64,000 bases of DNA from Bacteroides sp. Lineage in GTDB: Bacteria > Bacteroidota > Bacteroidia > Bacteroidales > Bacteroidaceae. Below are positions 8,978 through 18,314 of this stretch, one piece after another. A program made the position numbers and the translations under genes. The stretch's first letter is position 1; every line of letters begins with the position of its first letter. The stretch covers positions 45,683 to 109,682 of the forward strand of contig NZ_JASLER010000014.1 of assembly GCF_030151085.1 (NCBI RefSeq). The letters run 5' to 3'. The notes beneath the pieces are model-generated. The model worked only from the letters and a program-made list of their open reading frames with translations. It made no database searches and was not told the origin of the DNA.

Positions 8978-9358
8978 ATGAGTGATATGGAAACTGAAAA
9001 GAAACAGGAAGAAAAGAAAACCGAAAAGATAAAGAAGCGCACCGCATGGAAGAACATCATCGGTGGCGATATACTGGCTACGGACTTCTTCCGCCGTCAG
9101 ACGAAACTGATCGTTCTTATTATGGTGCTGGTTCTGTTCTACGTCCATAACCGGTACGCTTGCCAGCAGCAGATGATCGATATCGACAAACTCAAAAAAG
9201 ACCTGATAGACATCAAATATGATGCTCTGACCCGAAGTTCGGAGTTAATGGAACGAAGCCGCCAATCGCGTATTGAGGAATATATTGCCACAAAAGAAAG
9301 CGATTTGCAGACCTCAACCAATCCGCCGTATCTGATTAAAGATAAAGAAGAAAAATAA
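8978..9358 (+). CDS. ftsL: FtsL-like cell division protein
   Basis: A 126-residue bitopic protein: a charged Lys/Glu-rich cytoplasmic N-terminus (1-~35), one transmembrane helix (KLIVLIMVLVLFYVHNRYAC, about 48-67) and a short periplasmic coiled-coil-like segment rich in Lys/Asp/Arg. Sequence similarity to proteobacterial FtsL is low, as usual for this family. The assignment rests on topology, size and its position between rsmH and the division transpeptidase, the classic ftsL slot. In other bacteria FtsL works with FtsQ and FtsB in the divisome. Confidence 0.8.
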   Translation: MSDMETEKKQEEKKTEKIKKRTAWKNIIGGDILATDFFRRQTKLIVLIMVLVLFYVHNRYACQQQMIDIDKLKKDLIDIKYDALTRSSELMERSRQSRIEEYIATKESDLQTSTNPPYLIKDKEEK

Positions 9359-9386
9359 TTGTTGAATCGTTAATTGTTAGATAACT

Positions 9387-11549
9387 TTGGCTGTAAATAA
9401 GAAAAACATAATGACCCGTTACTTCTTCGTCGTCCTACTCATGGGACTGGCGGGAATAGCTGTTGTCATAAAAGGCGCTGTAATTATGTTTGCCGAACGA
9501 CAATACTGGCATGAAGTAGCCGATCGATTCGTTAAAGAGAATGTAACGGTAAAACCAAACCGTGGTAACATTCTTTCATCAGACGGTAAACTGATGGCAA
9601 GTTCACTACCCGAATATAAAATATTCATGGACTTTATGTCCGGCGAGAGAGATGAAGAACGCCGCCTGAAAGACCAGCATCGCAAAGATTCTATCTGGAA
9701 AGCCAATATAGATTCTATCTGCATCGGGTTGCATCAGATTTTCCCTGACATCAGTGAAAGAACTTTCAAAGACCACTTGAAGAAGGGGCGTAGTATGCAG
9801 AGCCGCAACTACAACATTCTGCCCAACCGCAACAGACGCATCTCATACATTCAGTATAAAGAAGCGAGACGGTTACCCGTATTTAAGATGAATAAATACA
9901 AAGGCGGTTTCCACGAACAGATATATAATCAACGCAAGAAGCCATTCGGTTCATTAGCCGCCCAGACCTTAGGCAGACTTTATGCCGATACAGCCATGGG
10001 AGCCCGTAACGGTATTGAACTGGCTTTCGACACCTTATTGAAAGGGCGTGACGGTATCACCCATCGCCAAAAGGTGATGAATAAGTACCTGAACATCGTA
10101 GACCTTCCCCCTGTAGACGGATGCGATATTATCTCCACAATAGATGTCGGCATGCAGGATATCTGCGAAAAAGCATTGGTAGACCAGCTTAAAGAGCTTA
10201 ATGCGACCGTAGGCGTAGCCATTTTGATGGAAGTTGCCAGCGGAGAAGTGAAAGCGATTGTCAACATGTCCAAAGCCAATGATGGAAATTACTATGAAAT
10301 GAATAGTAATGGAATCAGTGACATGATGGAACCGGGATCGACTTTCAAAACCGCCTCTATCATGGTAGCTCTTGAAGATGGGAAAATAACTCCGGACACC
10401 GAAGTAGATACCGGCAATGGTATCATGAACATGTACGGTAGCAAGATGAAAGATCACAACTGGCACCGGGGTGGTTACGGCAGAATCAACGTTACCCGTA
10501 TTCTGGAAGTCTCTTCCAATGTAGGCGTCTCTTCGCTCATCGACAAGCATTACAAAGACAATCCGCAGAAGTTTGTAGATGGATTAAGACGCATGAGCAT
10601 CGACCAACCACTCCATTTGCAAATACCCGGAGAAGGAAAGCCCAACATCAAGGGTCCCAAAGAACGTTATTTTGCCAAAACGACTTTACCTTGGATGAGT
10701 ATCGGCTATGAGACTCAGGTACCTCCGATGAATATCCTGACCTTCTATAACGCAATTGCCAATAACGGAACGATGGTTCGCCCGAAGTTCGTAAGATCTG
10801 CGGTAAAAGACGGTGAAGTAGTCAGAGAATATCCGACGGAAGTTATCAACCCAAAGATATGCTCCGACCGCACACTGACTCAAATCCGTGAGATTCTGCA
10901 CAAAGTCGTATCAGAAGGATTAGCCAAACCTGCCGGAAGCAAACAATTCTCCGTATCGGGAAAAACGGGTACGGCACAAGTTTCGCAAGGAGCAGCCGGT
11001 TACAAATCGGGACGCGTAAATTACCTTGTAAGTTTTTGCGGTTACTTCCCATCCGAAGCGCCGAAATATAGTTGCATCGTCTCTATACAAAAGCCCGGTC
11101 TTCCGGCTTCAGGTGGTTTGATGGCAGGTAGCGTATTCGGTAAGATTGCCGAAAGAGTTTATGCAAAGAACCTGAGTTTCGATATGCGTAATGCCATAGA
11201 CAGCACTACCAACGTAATTCCTGTGGTAAAAACAGGAGAAATGAACGAAGTGCTTTGTGTACTGAATGGTTTGAACGTTCCCGTACAGAAGCAATTCACC
11301 GAGCAAAAGCGGAAAATGTTATGGGGACATCCCCAAGCTGCACCCGCCGCTGTGATACTACAAGGACAAGAATCGACATCAAGCAGCGTGCCCAATGTGA
11401 TTGGCATGGGAGCGAAAGATGCTGTTTACTTGCTTGAGAGCAAAGGGTTACGGGTAAGACTTAGTGGTGTAGGACAAGTTAAAAGCCAATCTATACCAAG
11501 TGGCAACCGGATCGTAAAAGGTCAGACCGTTGCTTTGACACTTAAATAA
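9387..11549 (+). CDS. ftsI: Division-specific penicillin-binding protein (FtsI/PBP3-like transpeptidase) with PASTA domain
   Basis: A class B penicillin-binding protein that cross-links septal peptidoglycan. It has an N-terminal membrane anchor (TRYFFVVLLMGLAGIAVVIK), a pedestal/dimerisation domain beginning NRGNILSSDG, and a transpeptidase domain with STFK (nucleophile Ser318, numbered from 9387), SSN (in LEVSSNVGV) and KTGT (in SGKTGTAQVS). A C-terminal PASTA domain starts at VPNVIGMGAKDAVYLLESKG, as in PBP2x-type enzymes. A TTG at 9387 and an in-frame ATG at 9411 are both possible starts, giving 720 or 712 residues; the ATG still keeps the whole anchor. It sits between ftsL and murE in the dcw cluster. 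Confidence 0.95.
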   Translation: MAVNKKNIMTRYFFVVLLMGLAGIAVVIKGAVIMFAERQYWHEVADRFVKENVTVKPNRGNILSSDGKLMASSLPEYKIFMDFMSGERDEERRLKDQHRKDSIWKANIDSICIGLHQIFPDISERTFKDHLKKGRSMQSRNYNILPNRNRRISYIQYKEARRLPVFKMNKYKGGFHEQIYNQRKKPFGSLAAQTLGRLYADTAMGARNGIELAFDTLLKGRDGITHRQKVMNKYLNIVDLPPVDGCDIISTIDVGMQDICEKALVDQLKELNATVGVAILMEVASGEVKAIVNMSKANDGNYYEMNSNGISDMMEPGSTFKTASIMVALEDGKITPDTEVDTGNGIMNMYGSKMKDHNWHRGGYGRINVTRILEVSSNVGVSSLIDKHYKDNPQKFVDGLRRMSIDQPLHLQIPGEGKPNIKGPKERYFAKTTLPWMSIGYETQVPPMNILTFYNAIANNGTMVRPKFVRSAVKDGEVVREYPTEVINPKICSDRTLTQIREILHKVVSEGLAKPAGSKQFSVSGKTGTAQVSQGAAGYKSGRVNYLVSFCGYFPSEAPKYSCIVSIQKPGLPASGGLMAGSVFGKIAERVYAKNLSFDMRNAIDSTTNVIPVVKTGEMNEVLCVLNGLNVPVQKQFTEQKRKMLWGHPQAAPAAVILQGQESTSSSVPNVIGMGAKDAVYLLESKGLRVRLSGVGQVKSQSIPSGNRIVKGQTVALTLK

Positions 11550-11602
11550 AAGGAGTTGAACCTTTACTAAAGAAAAAGTATACATTATATATATAATAAG
11601 GT

Positions 11603-13054
11603 ATGAAGTTAAGTGAATTATTGAAAGAGATACAGCCGGCACAGATCACCGGAAGTACAGATATAGAGATCACCGGAGTTAATATTGACTCCCGTTTGAT
11701 AGCGCCGGGACATTTGTTCATGGCCATGCGCGGTACGCAGACCGATGGGCATGCCTATATTTCTGCTGCCATTGAAAAAGGCGCCGTTGCCGTGCTATGC
11801 GAAGATATGCCTGAAGAGCCCAAAGCCGGGGTTACTTACATCCTGGTGAATGATAGTGAAGATGCTGTGGGCAAAGTCGCTACCATCTTTTATGGCGATC
11901 CCACTTCTAAAATGGAACTTGTAGGCGTTACCGGAACCAACGGAAAAACAACTATCGCCACCTTATTATATGATACATTCCGTTATTTCGGTTATAAAGT
12001 AGGTTTGATCTCTACTGTATGCAACTACATCGACGACCAACCCGTACCAACCGAACATACGACTCCCGACCCGATCACCCTGAACCGTTTACTGGGAGAG
12101 ATGGCCGATTCGGGTTGCAAATACGCTTTTATGGAAGTCAGTTCGCACTCCATCGCCCAAAAGCGTATCAGCGGATTGAAGTTTGCAGGGGGTATCTTCA
12201 CCAACCTGACACGCGACCATCTGGACTATCATAAGACCGTTGAGAACTATCTCAAAGCCAAGAAGAAATTCTTCGATGATATGCCCAAGAGTGCATTCAG
12301 CCTTACCAACCTCGACGACAAGAACGGATTGGTAATGACGCAAAACACACGGTCAAAGGTTTATACCTACTCTTTACGTAGTCTCTGCGATTTCAAAGGG
12401 AAAGTATTGGAATCTCATTTCGAAGGCATGTTGCTTGATTTCAACAATCACGAACTGGCAGTCTCATTTATCGGTCGTTTTAATGCTTCCAACCTGCTGG
12501 CAGTATTTGGTGCAGCCGTATTATTAAGTAAGAAAGAAGAAGATGTACTCGTTGCTCTCAGCACGCTTCATCCGGTAGCCGGGCGTTTTGATGCTATTCG
12601 TTCGCCCAAAGGTTTCACCGCCATAGTGGATTATGCCCATACTCCGGATGCATTGGTCAATGTACTGAATGCCATTCACGGAGTGCTTGAAGGTAAAGGC
12701 AAAGTCATCACTGTAGTCGGTGCCGGTGGTAATCGTGACAAAGGTAAGCGTCCCATCATGGCAAAAGAAGCTGCCAAAGCCAGCGACCGTGTTATCATCA
12801 CCTCCGACAATCCCCGCTTTGAAGAGCCGCAAGACATCATCAACGATATGCTTGCCGGACTCGATAAGGACGATATGCAAAAGACCATCAGCATCATCGA
12901 CCGTAGAGAAGCCATCAAAACAGCCTGCATGTTTGCACAGCCGGGTGATGTCATTCTCGTTGCCGGTAAGGGACATGAAAATTATCAAGAGATCAAAGGA
13001 GTGAAACATCACTTCGACGATAAAGAAGAGATAAAGAAAGTGATTAGTGATTAA
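11603..13054 (+). CDS. murE: UDP-N-acetylmuramoyl-L-alanyl-D-glutamate--meso-diaminopimelate ligase
   Basis: A 483-residue Mur ligase that adds the third residue to the cytoplasmic peptidoglycan precursor. The ATP-binding loop GVTGTNGKTTIA lies near residues 112-123, and the central domain has SSHSIAQKRI and NLTRDHLDYHKT. The substrate-selecting DNPR motif (in TSDNPRFEEP) indicates meso-diaminopimelate rather than lysine, as expected for a Gram-negative. The C-terminal GKGHENYQEI is typical. 53 bp after ftsI. murF, which often follows murE, is missing here; mraY is next. Confidence 0.97.
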   Translation: MKLSELLKEIQPAQITGSTDIEITGVNIDSRLIAPGHLFMAMRGTQTDGHAYISAAIEKGAVAVLCEDMPEEPKAGVTYILVNDSEDAVGKVATIFYGDPTSKMELVGVTGTNGKTTIATLLYDTFRYFGYKVGLISTVCNYIDDQPVPTEHTTPDPITLNRLLGEMADSGCKYAFMEVSSHSIAQKRISGLKFAGGIFTNLTRDHLDYHKTVENYLKAKKKFFDDMPKSAFSLTNLDDKNGLVMTQNTRSKVYTYSLRSLCDFKGKVLESHFEGMLLDFNNHELAVSFIGRFNASNLLAVFGAAVLLSKKEEDVLVALSTLHPVAGRFDAIRSPKGFTAIVDYAHTPDALVNVLNAIHGVLEGKGKVITVVGAGGNRDKGKRPIMAKEAAKASDRVIITSDNPRFEEPQDIINDMLAGLDKDDMQKTISIIDRREAIKTACMFAQPGDVILVAGKGHENYQEIKGVKHHFDDKEEIKKVISD

Positions 13055-13122
13055 TGATTTGCTTGTTCCTAGGCATCAACAAATCACCAAAGCTAATAAC
13101 AAATAACTAATAACTAATCACT
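13039..13122. repeat. Inverted repeat in the murE-mraY junction (GTGATTA-type linker)
   Basis: AGTGATTAGT (13039-13048) and ACTAATCACT (13113-13122) are perfect inverted copies. The intervening sequence contains further partial copies (TAATAAC, AATAACTAA). The left arm overlaps the last codons of murE. The same short motif recurs at 7993-8018 (mraZ-rsmH) and 62124-62170 (infB-nusA). Confidence 0.6.
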
Positions 13123-13128
13123 ATAAAG

Positions 13129-14397
13129 ATGTTATATTACTTATTCCAATGGTTGCAGAAGTTCGACATTCCCGGTGCGGGTATGTTTAGCTATACATCA
13201 TTCCGGGCATTGATCGCTATCATTCTGTCGTTATTGATTTCCAGTATATGGGGTGATAAATTTATCAATCTACTGAAACGGAAACAGATCACCGAGACAC
13301 AACGTGATGCCAGTATTGACCCGTTTGGAGTGAACAAGGTGGGCGTACCGAGCATGGGTGGTGTTATTATTATAGTTGCAATTCTCATTCCTTGCCTGCT
13401 GCTGGGCAAGTTGGGCAACATTTATATGATATTGATGTTGATTACCACTGTTTGGCTGGGCTCATTAGGGTTTGCCGATGACTACATCAAGATATTCAAG
13501 AAAGATAAAGAAGGCTTGCACGGAAAGTTCAAGGTGATTGGACAAGTAGGTCTGGGACTTATCGTAGGTCTCACACTGTACCTCAGTCCTCAAGTTGTGA
13601 TTCGGGAGAACTTCGAAGTACAGAAACCCGGTCAGGGAATAGAAGTTGTACATGCTGCGAAAGAAATCAAAGCCACCCAAACCACTATTCCTTTCTTTAA
13701 GAGTAATAACTTAGACTACTCCGACTTGGTTTCTTTCATGGGAGAGCATTCACAAGCTGCGGGTTGGATATTGTTTGTCATTGTAACCATCTTCGTTGTA
13801 ACTGCCGTATCTAACGGTGCCAATCTGAACGACGGTATGGATGGTATGGCGGCGGGAAACTCTGCCATCATAGGGTTAACGTTAGGAATACTGGCCTACG
13901 TATCGAGTCACATTGAGTATGCCGGTTATCTGAACATTATGTATATTCCGGGATCGGAAGAATTAGTAATCTTTATCTGCGCCTTCATTGGTGCTCTTAT
14001 CGGTTTCTTATGGTATAACGCCTACCCTGCCCAAGTATTCATGGGTGACACGGGTAGTTTGACCATCGGTGGTATTATCGCAGTATTTGCCATCATCATC
14101 CATAAAGAGTTATTGATACCCATTTTATGCGGTATATTCCTCGTGGAGAATCTGTCCGTCATTTTGCAACGATTCTATTATAAGATAGGAAAGCGGAAAG
14201 GTGTGAAACAGCGTCTTTTTAAACGTACACCGATACACGACCACTTCCGTACTTCAATGAATTTGATTGAACCGGGTTGTAATGTTGTGTTTACCAAACC
14301 TACACAGCTGTTCCACGAATCAAAGATTACCGTCCGTTTCTGGATTGTAACTATTGTACTGGCAGCGATAACGATTATAACATTGAAGATTAGATAA
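13129..14397 (+). CDS. mraY: Phospho-N-acetylmuramoyl-pentapeptide-transferase (lipid I synthase)
   Basis: A 422-residue polytopic enzyme that transfers phospho-MurNAc-pentapeptide to undecaprenyl phosphate, making lipid I at the inner membrane. The catalytic Asp pair is in GFADDYIK (Asp117-Asp118). The NDGMDGMAAG motif and the late HHPIHD-equivalent (TPIHDHFR) are present. It is about 60 residues longer than E. coli MraY because of an insert at about residues 155-210, between two membrane segments, which appears to be a Bacteroidetes-type periplasmic or loop extension. The 74-bp spacer to murE holds a 10-bp inverted repeat (13039-13122). Confidence 0.97.
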   Translation: MLYYLFQWLQKFDIPGAGMFSYTSFRALIAIILSLLISSIWGDKFINLLKRKQITETQRDASIDPFGVNKVGVPSMGGVIIIVAILIPCLLLGKLGNIYMILMLITTVWLGSLGFADDYIKIFKKDKEGLHGKFKVIGQVGLGLIVGLTLYLSPQVVIRENFEVQKPGQGIEVVHAAKEIKATQTTIPFFKSNNLDYSDLVSFMGEHSQAAGWILFVIVTIFVVTAVSNGANLNDGMDGMAAGNSAIIGLTLGILAYVSSHIEYAGYLNIMYIPGSEELVIFICAFIGALIGFLWYNAYPAQVFMGDTGSLTIGGIIAVFAIIIHKELLIPILCGIFLVENLSVILQRFYYKIGKRKGVKQRLFKRTPIHDHFRTSMNLIEPGCNVVFTKPTQLFHESKITVRFWIVTIVLAAITIITLKIR

Positions 14398-14407
14398 GAT
14401 TAGATAT

Positions 14408-15742
14408 ATGAGTAAAATTGTAGTATTAGGAGCTGGCGAAAGCGGTGCAGGTGCTGCCGTACTCGCCAAGGTAAAAGGTTTCGACACGTTCGTTTCCGAC
14501 ATGTCCGCCATTAAAGACAAATACAAAGAACTGCTGAATAAGTATGAGATTGCCTGGGAAGAAGGACAACATACCGAAGAGCTGATACTGAATGCTGATG
14601 AGGTTGTGAAAAGTCCCGGTATTCCTAACGATGCTCCACTTATTCTGAAACTGAAAGAACAAGGCACACCTATCATTTCCGAAATAGAATTTGCCGGACG
14701 TTACACGGATGCCAAAATGATTTGTATCACCGGATCTAATGGCAAAACCACTACTACTTCGCTCATTTATCACATTTTCAAGAGTGCAGATCTAAATGTA
14801 GGACTGGCAGGTAATATAGGCAACAGCCTTGCTTTACAAGTAGCTACGGAACATCATGACTATTATATCATCGAACTGAGTTCTTTCCAGTTGGACAACA
14901 TGTACAATTTCCGCGCCAATATAGCCGTACTGATGAATATCACCCCCGATCATCTGGACCGTTACGATCATTGTATGCAAAACTATGTAGATGCAAAGTT
15001 CCGCATTACGCAGAACCAGACCCCGGAAGATGCATTTATCTACTGGAACGACGACCCTATCATCAAGCGTGAACTTGCCAAACATGGTCTGAAAGCTCAT
15101 CTTTATCCATTTGCAGCCGTAAAAGAAGATGGCGTCATAGCATACGTACAAGACGGTGAAGTAGAAATCGACGCACCGATAGCTTTCAATATGGAGCAAG
15201 AGGAACTGGCGTTACATGGTACTCACAACTTATATAACTCCTTGGCTGCCGGCATTTCAGCAAACCTTGCAGGCATCAAGAAAGAAGATATTCGCAAAGC
15301 CTTGTCGGACTTCAAAGGCGTAGAGCACCGACTGGAAAAAGTTGCCACCGTCCGCGGTATACATTTTATCAATGACTCTAAAGCAACGAATGTAAATTCC
15401 TGCTGGTATGCTTTGCAAAGCATGACTACCAAGACGGTATTGATTCTCGGCGGTAAAGACAAAGGCAACGACTATACGGAAATCGAAGACCTCGTACGTG
15501 AAAAGTGTTCAGCCTTGGTATACTTGGGATTACACAACGAAAAGTTACACGACTTTTTCGATCGTATGGGATTACCTGTTGCCGATGTGCAAACTGGAAT
15601 GAAAGATGCAGTAGAAGCTGCCTTCAAACTAGCTCAAAAAGGTGAAACAGTATTGCTCAGCCCATGTTGTGCTAGCTTCGACCTTTTTAAAAGCTATGAA
15701 GACCGTGGCGATCAGTTCAAGAAATATGTAAGAGAGTTATAA
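14408..15742 (+). CDS. murD: UDP-N-acetylmuramoyl-L-alanine--D-glutamate ligase
   Basis: A 444-residue Mur ligase that adds D-glutamate to UDP-MurNAc-L-Ala. The N-terminal nucleotide-sugar fold begins KIVVLGAGESGAGAAVLA. The ATP loop ITGSNGKTTTTSLIY is near residues 107-121, the central domain shows NITPDHLDRYD, and the C-terminal domain has INDSKATNVNS and LSPCCASFDLFKSYEDRGDQF, the family ending. It begins 11 bp after mraY, so the two are tightly linked. Complete, with normal length for the family. Confidence 0.97.
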   Translation: MSKIVVLGAGESGAGAAVLAKVKGFDTFVSDMSAIKDKYKELLNKYEIAWEEGQHTEELILNADEVVKSPGIPNDAPLILKLKEQGTPIISEIEFAGRYTDAKMICITGSNGKTTTTSLIYHIFKSADLNVGLAGNIGNSLALQVATEHHDYYIIELSSFQLDNMYNFRANIAVLMNITPDHLDRYDHCMQNYVDAKFRITQNQTPEDAFIYWNDDPIIKRELAKHGLKAHLYPFAAVKEDGVIAYVQDGEVEIDAPIAFNMEQEELALHGTHNLYNSLAAGISANLAGIKKEDIRKALSDFKGVEHRLEKVATVRGIHFINDSKATNVNSCWYALQSMTTKTVLILGGKDKGNDYTEIEDLVREKCSALVYLGLHNEKLHDFFDRMGLPVADVQTGMKDAVEAAFKLAQKGETVLLSPCCASFDLFKSYEDRGDQFKKYVREL

Positions 15743-15831
15743 GGGTGATAAAGTGATAAGGATGATAAGGTGATAGAGTAATATCACATTACCACTTAAT
15801 CACATTACCACATTACCACATTGATTGATTT

Positions 15832-17124
15832 ATGGATTTATTAAAAAGCATATTCAAAGGGGATAAGGTTATTTGGATCATCTTCCTCGTCCTTTGTCTC
15901 ATTTCGATCATCGAAGTGTTCAGTGCATCCAGTACGCTGACCTACAAGAGTGGTGATCATTGGGGACCGATTACACAGCATAGCATCTTCCTTATGGTAG
16001 GTGCGATTGTTGTTGTATTTTTCCATAATATACCCTACAAATGGTTTCAGGTATTTCCCGTTTTCCTGTTACCGACCTCTGCCGTATTGCTTGTAGTGGT
16101 AATGTTTATGGCACGTGTCAATGATGCGGCACGTTTCATCCCTGTTTTAGGCTTCCAGTTCCAACCTTCGGAGGTCGCTAAGATGGCTGTTATCATTGTC
16201 ACAGCATTTATTCTGAGCAAAGGACAGGACGAAGATGGCGCAAGTCCGAAAGCATTCAAGCGAATTATGATAATCACAGCTGTGATCTGCGGACTTATCT
16301 TGCCGGAAAACTTCTCAACAGCCGCTTTATTGTTCGGAGTCGTTTTCCTGATGATGTTTATCGGACGCATTGCAATGAAGAAATTGTTGATACTGACAGG
16401 AGGCTTGATAGGTATAGTCATCATTGCTGTTGCCTTGCTTGAACTAACTAAAGACATTGACCTTCCTGCTACGCACCGTTTTGATACTTGGCGTGCCCGT
16501 ATTGAAAAGTTCGCCAAAAGCGAGAATATTCCTGCCGCTAAGTTCGACATTGACCGCGATGCTCAAGTAGGACATGCCCGTATTGCAGTAGCTACCAGCC
16601 ATGTTATTGGTAGAGGTCCCGGTAACTCGGTACAACGCGACTTCCTGAGTCAGGCATATTCCGACTTTATCTTCGCTATCGTGATAGAAGAATTAGGTTT
16701 GATAGGAGGAGCCGTAGTGGTCTTCCTCTACATCTGCTTGCTGGTACGTGCCGGACGTATCGCAAAGAAATGCGAACGTACCTTCCCGGCCTTCCTGGTT
16801 ATCGGCATTGCTCTGCTACTTGTTTCGCAGGCAATGTTTAATATGATGGTTGCTGTAGGATTGGCACCTGTTACCGGTCAGCCATTGCCTCTAATCAGCC
16901 GTGGCGGTACTTCGACACTCATCAATTGTGTATATATCGGCATGATATTGAGTGTGAGCCGATATACAGCAAAGGTGGAAGAACAAAAGATGCACGATGA
17001 GCAGATACCGTTGCTGGTAGATGCTACAAATCCCGGAAATCCGGAGCAACCGGCAGCTAGTGATGCTCAGACGGCGGAAGACCCATCGGCAAAAGCATTT
17101 AATAGCGACGCTGAATTTGAGTAA
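15832..17124 (+). CDS. ftsW: Peptidoglycan glycosyltransferase / division protein FtsW
   Basis: A 430-residue SEDS-family membrane protein that polymerises lipid II during septation together with the FtsI transpeptidase. There are about ten transmembrane helices. The SEDS signature region GRGPGNSVQRDFLSQAYSDFIFAIVIEELG and the late PVTGQPLPLISRGGTSTL are clear. The C-terminal ~40 residues are polar and probably cytoplasmic. A RodA assignment is less likely because of its place in the dcw cluster between murD and murG. The 89-bp upstream spacer is made of GTGATAA- and CACATTACCA-type repeats. Confidence 0.95.
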   Translation: MDLLKSIFKGDKVIWIIFLVLCLISIIEVFSASSTLTYKSGDHWGPITQHSIFLMVGAIVVVFFHNIPYKWFQVFPVFLLPTSAVLLVVVMFMARVNDAARFIPVLGFQFQPSEVAKMAVIIVTAFILSKGQDEDGASPKAFKRIMIITAVICGLILPENFSTAALLFGVVFLMMFIGRIAMKKLLILTGGLIGIVIIAVALLELTKDIDLPATHRFDTWRARIEKFAKSENIPAAKFDIDRDAQVGHARIAVATSHVIGRGPGNSVQRDFLSQAYSDFIFAIVIEELGLIGGAVVVFLYICLLVRAGRIAKKCERTFPAFLVIGIALLLVSQAMFNMMVAVGLAPVTGQPLPLISRGGTSTLINCVYIGMILSVSRYTAKVEEQKMHDEQIPLLVDATNPGNPEQPAASDAQTAEDPSAKAFNSDAEFE

Positions 17125-17149
17125 ATTGAGAATTAAAACTGAGAAACAA

Positions 17150-18295
17150 ATGAATAACAAACCACGCATTATCATCAGCGGAGGAGGTACCGGAGGACAT
17201 ATATTCCCGGCAGTTTCCATCGCCAACGCTATAAAAGAGTTGTGCCCCGACGCAGAAATCCTTTTTGTCGGTGCTGAAGGAAGAATGGAGATGCAACGCG
17301 TACCCGACGCAGGGTATCAGATCATCGGTTTACCCATTGCCGGATTTGACCGCAAGCATCTGTGGAAGAATATCGCCGTACTCGTAAAGCTGGCACGTAG
17401 CCAGTGGAAGGCAAGAAGCATTATCAAGAAGTTCAATCCACAAGTAGCGGTAGGTGTTGGTGGCTATGCCAGTGGTCCCACGTTGAAGACTGCCGGCATG
17501 ATGGGTGTCCCAACTTTAATACAGGAACAAAATTCATACGCCGGTGTGACCAATAAGCTGCTTGCCCAAAAAGCATACAAGATCTGTGTAGCATACGAAG
17601 GTATGGAGAAGTTCTTCCCGGCAGAAAAAATTATCATGACAGGGAATCCGGTACGCCAGAACTTACTCGGACATTCCATTTCACACGAAGAAGCTACGGA
17701 AAGTTTCGGACTAAACCCGACGAAGAAGACCATTCTCATCTTAGGCGGTAGCCTCGGTGCCCGTACCATCAATGAGACATTGATTGACGGACTGGATGTC
17801 ATTCGCGCCAATCCTAACGTACAATTCATCTGGCAGACGGGAAAGATTTATATCGAACAAATCAGAGAAGCAATCACTGCCGTTACAGGAGAACCTGTGC
17901 GCCACCCACATATCAATGCCATTCCTAACTTATATGTAACGGATTTCATCAAAGATATGGCGAGTGCTTACGCTGCTGCCGATCTGGTTATTTCACGTGC
18001 AGGTGCCGGCTCTATCTCCGAGTTCTGTTTGTTGCATAAACCCGTCATACTGATTCCCTCGCCCAATGTGGCCGAAGATCACCAAACAAAGAATGCACTG
18101 GCATTGGTTAATAAAGACGCCGCCATCTATGTAAAAGATGTAGATGCAAAAGATAAGCTATTACCGGTAGCCATGGAAACTATAGCCGATGCTGAAAAGC
18201 TGGAAAGCCTAAGTGAGAATATTGCTAAACTGGCATTGCCCGATTCGGCAACCATTATAGCGAAAGAGGTATTGAAACTAATAAAAAAGGGATAG
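17150..18295 (+). CDS. murG: UDP-N-acetylglucosamine--lipid I GlcNAc transferase
   Basis: A 381-residue GT28-family enzyme that converts lipid I to lipid II on the inner face of the membrane. The donor/acceptor loop ISGGGTGGHIFPAVSIA (about residues 8-24), GVGGYASGP, LIQEQNSYAG, GGSLGARTIN and the SRAGAGSISEF donor-site motif are present. The frame is open upstream to 17021, but that segment overlaps ftsW and lacks family similarity, so the ATG at 17150, 25 bp after ftsW, is the start. Confidence 0.97.
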   Translation: MNNKPRIIISGGGTGGHIFPAVSIANAIKELCPDAEILFVGAEGRMEMQRVPDAGYQIIGLPIAGFDRKHLWKNIAVLVKLARSQWKARSIIKKFNPQVAVGVGGYASGPTLKTAGMMGVPTLIQEQNSYAGVTNKLLAQKAYKICVAYEGMEKFFPAEKIIMTGNPVRQNLLGHSISHEEATESFGLNPTKKTILILGGSLGARTINETLIDGLDVIRANPNVQFIWQTGKIYIEQIREAITAVTGEPVRHPHINAIPNLYVTDFIKDMASAYAAADLVISRAGAGSISEFCLLHKPVILIPSPNVAEDHQTKNALALVNKDAAIYVKDVDAKDKLLPVAMETIADAEKLESLSENIAKLALPDSATIIAKEVLKLIKKG

Positions 18296-18314
18296 AACGC
18301 AAATTATATATAGA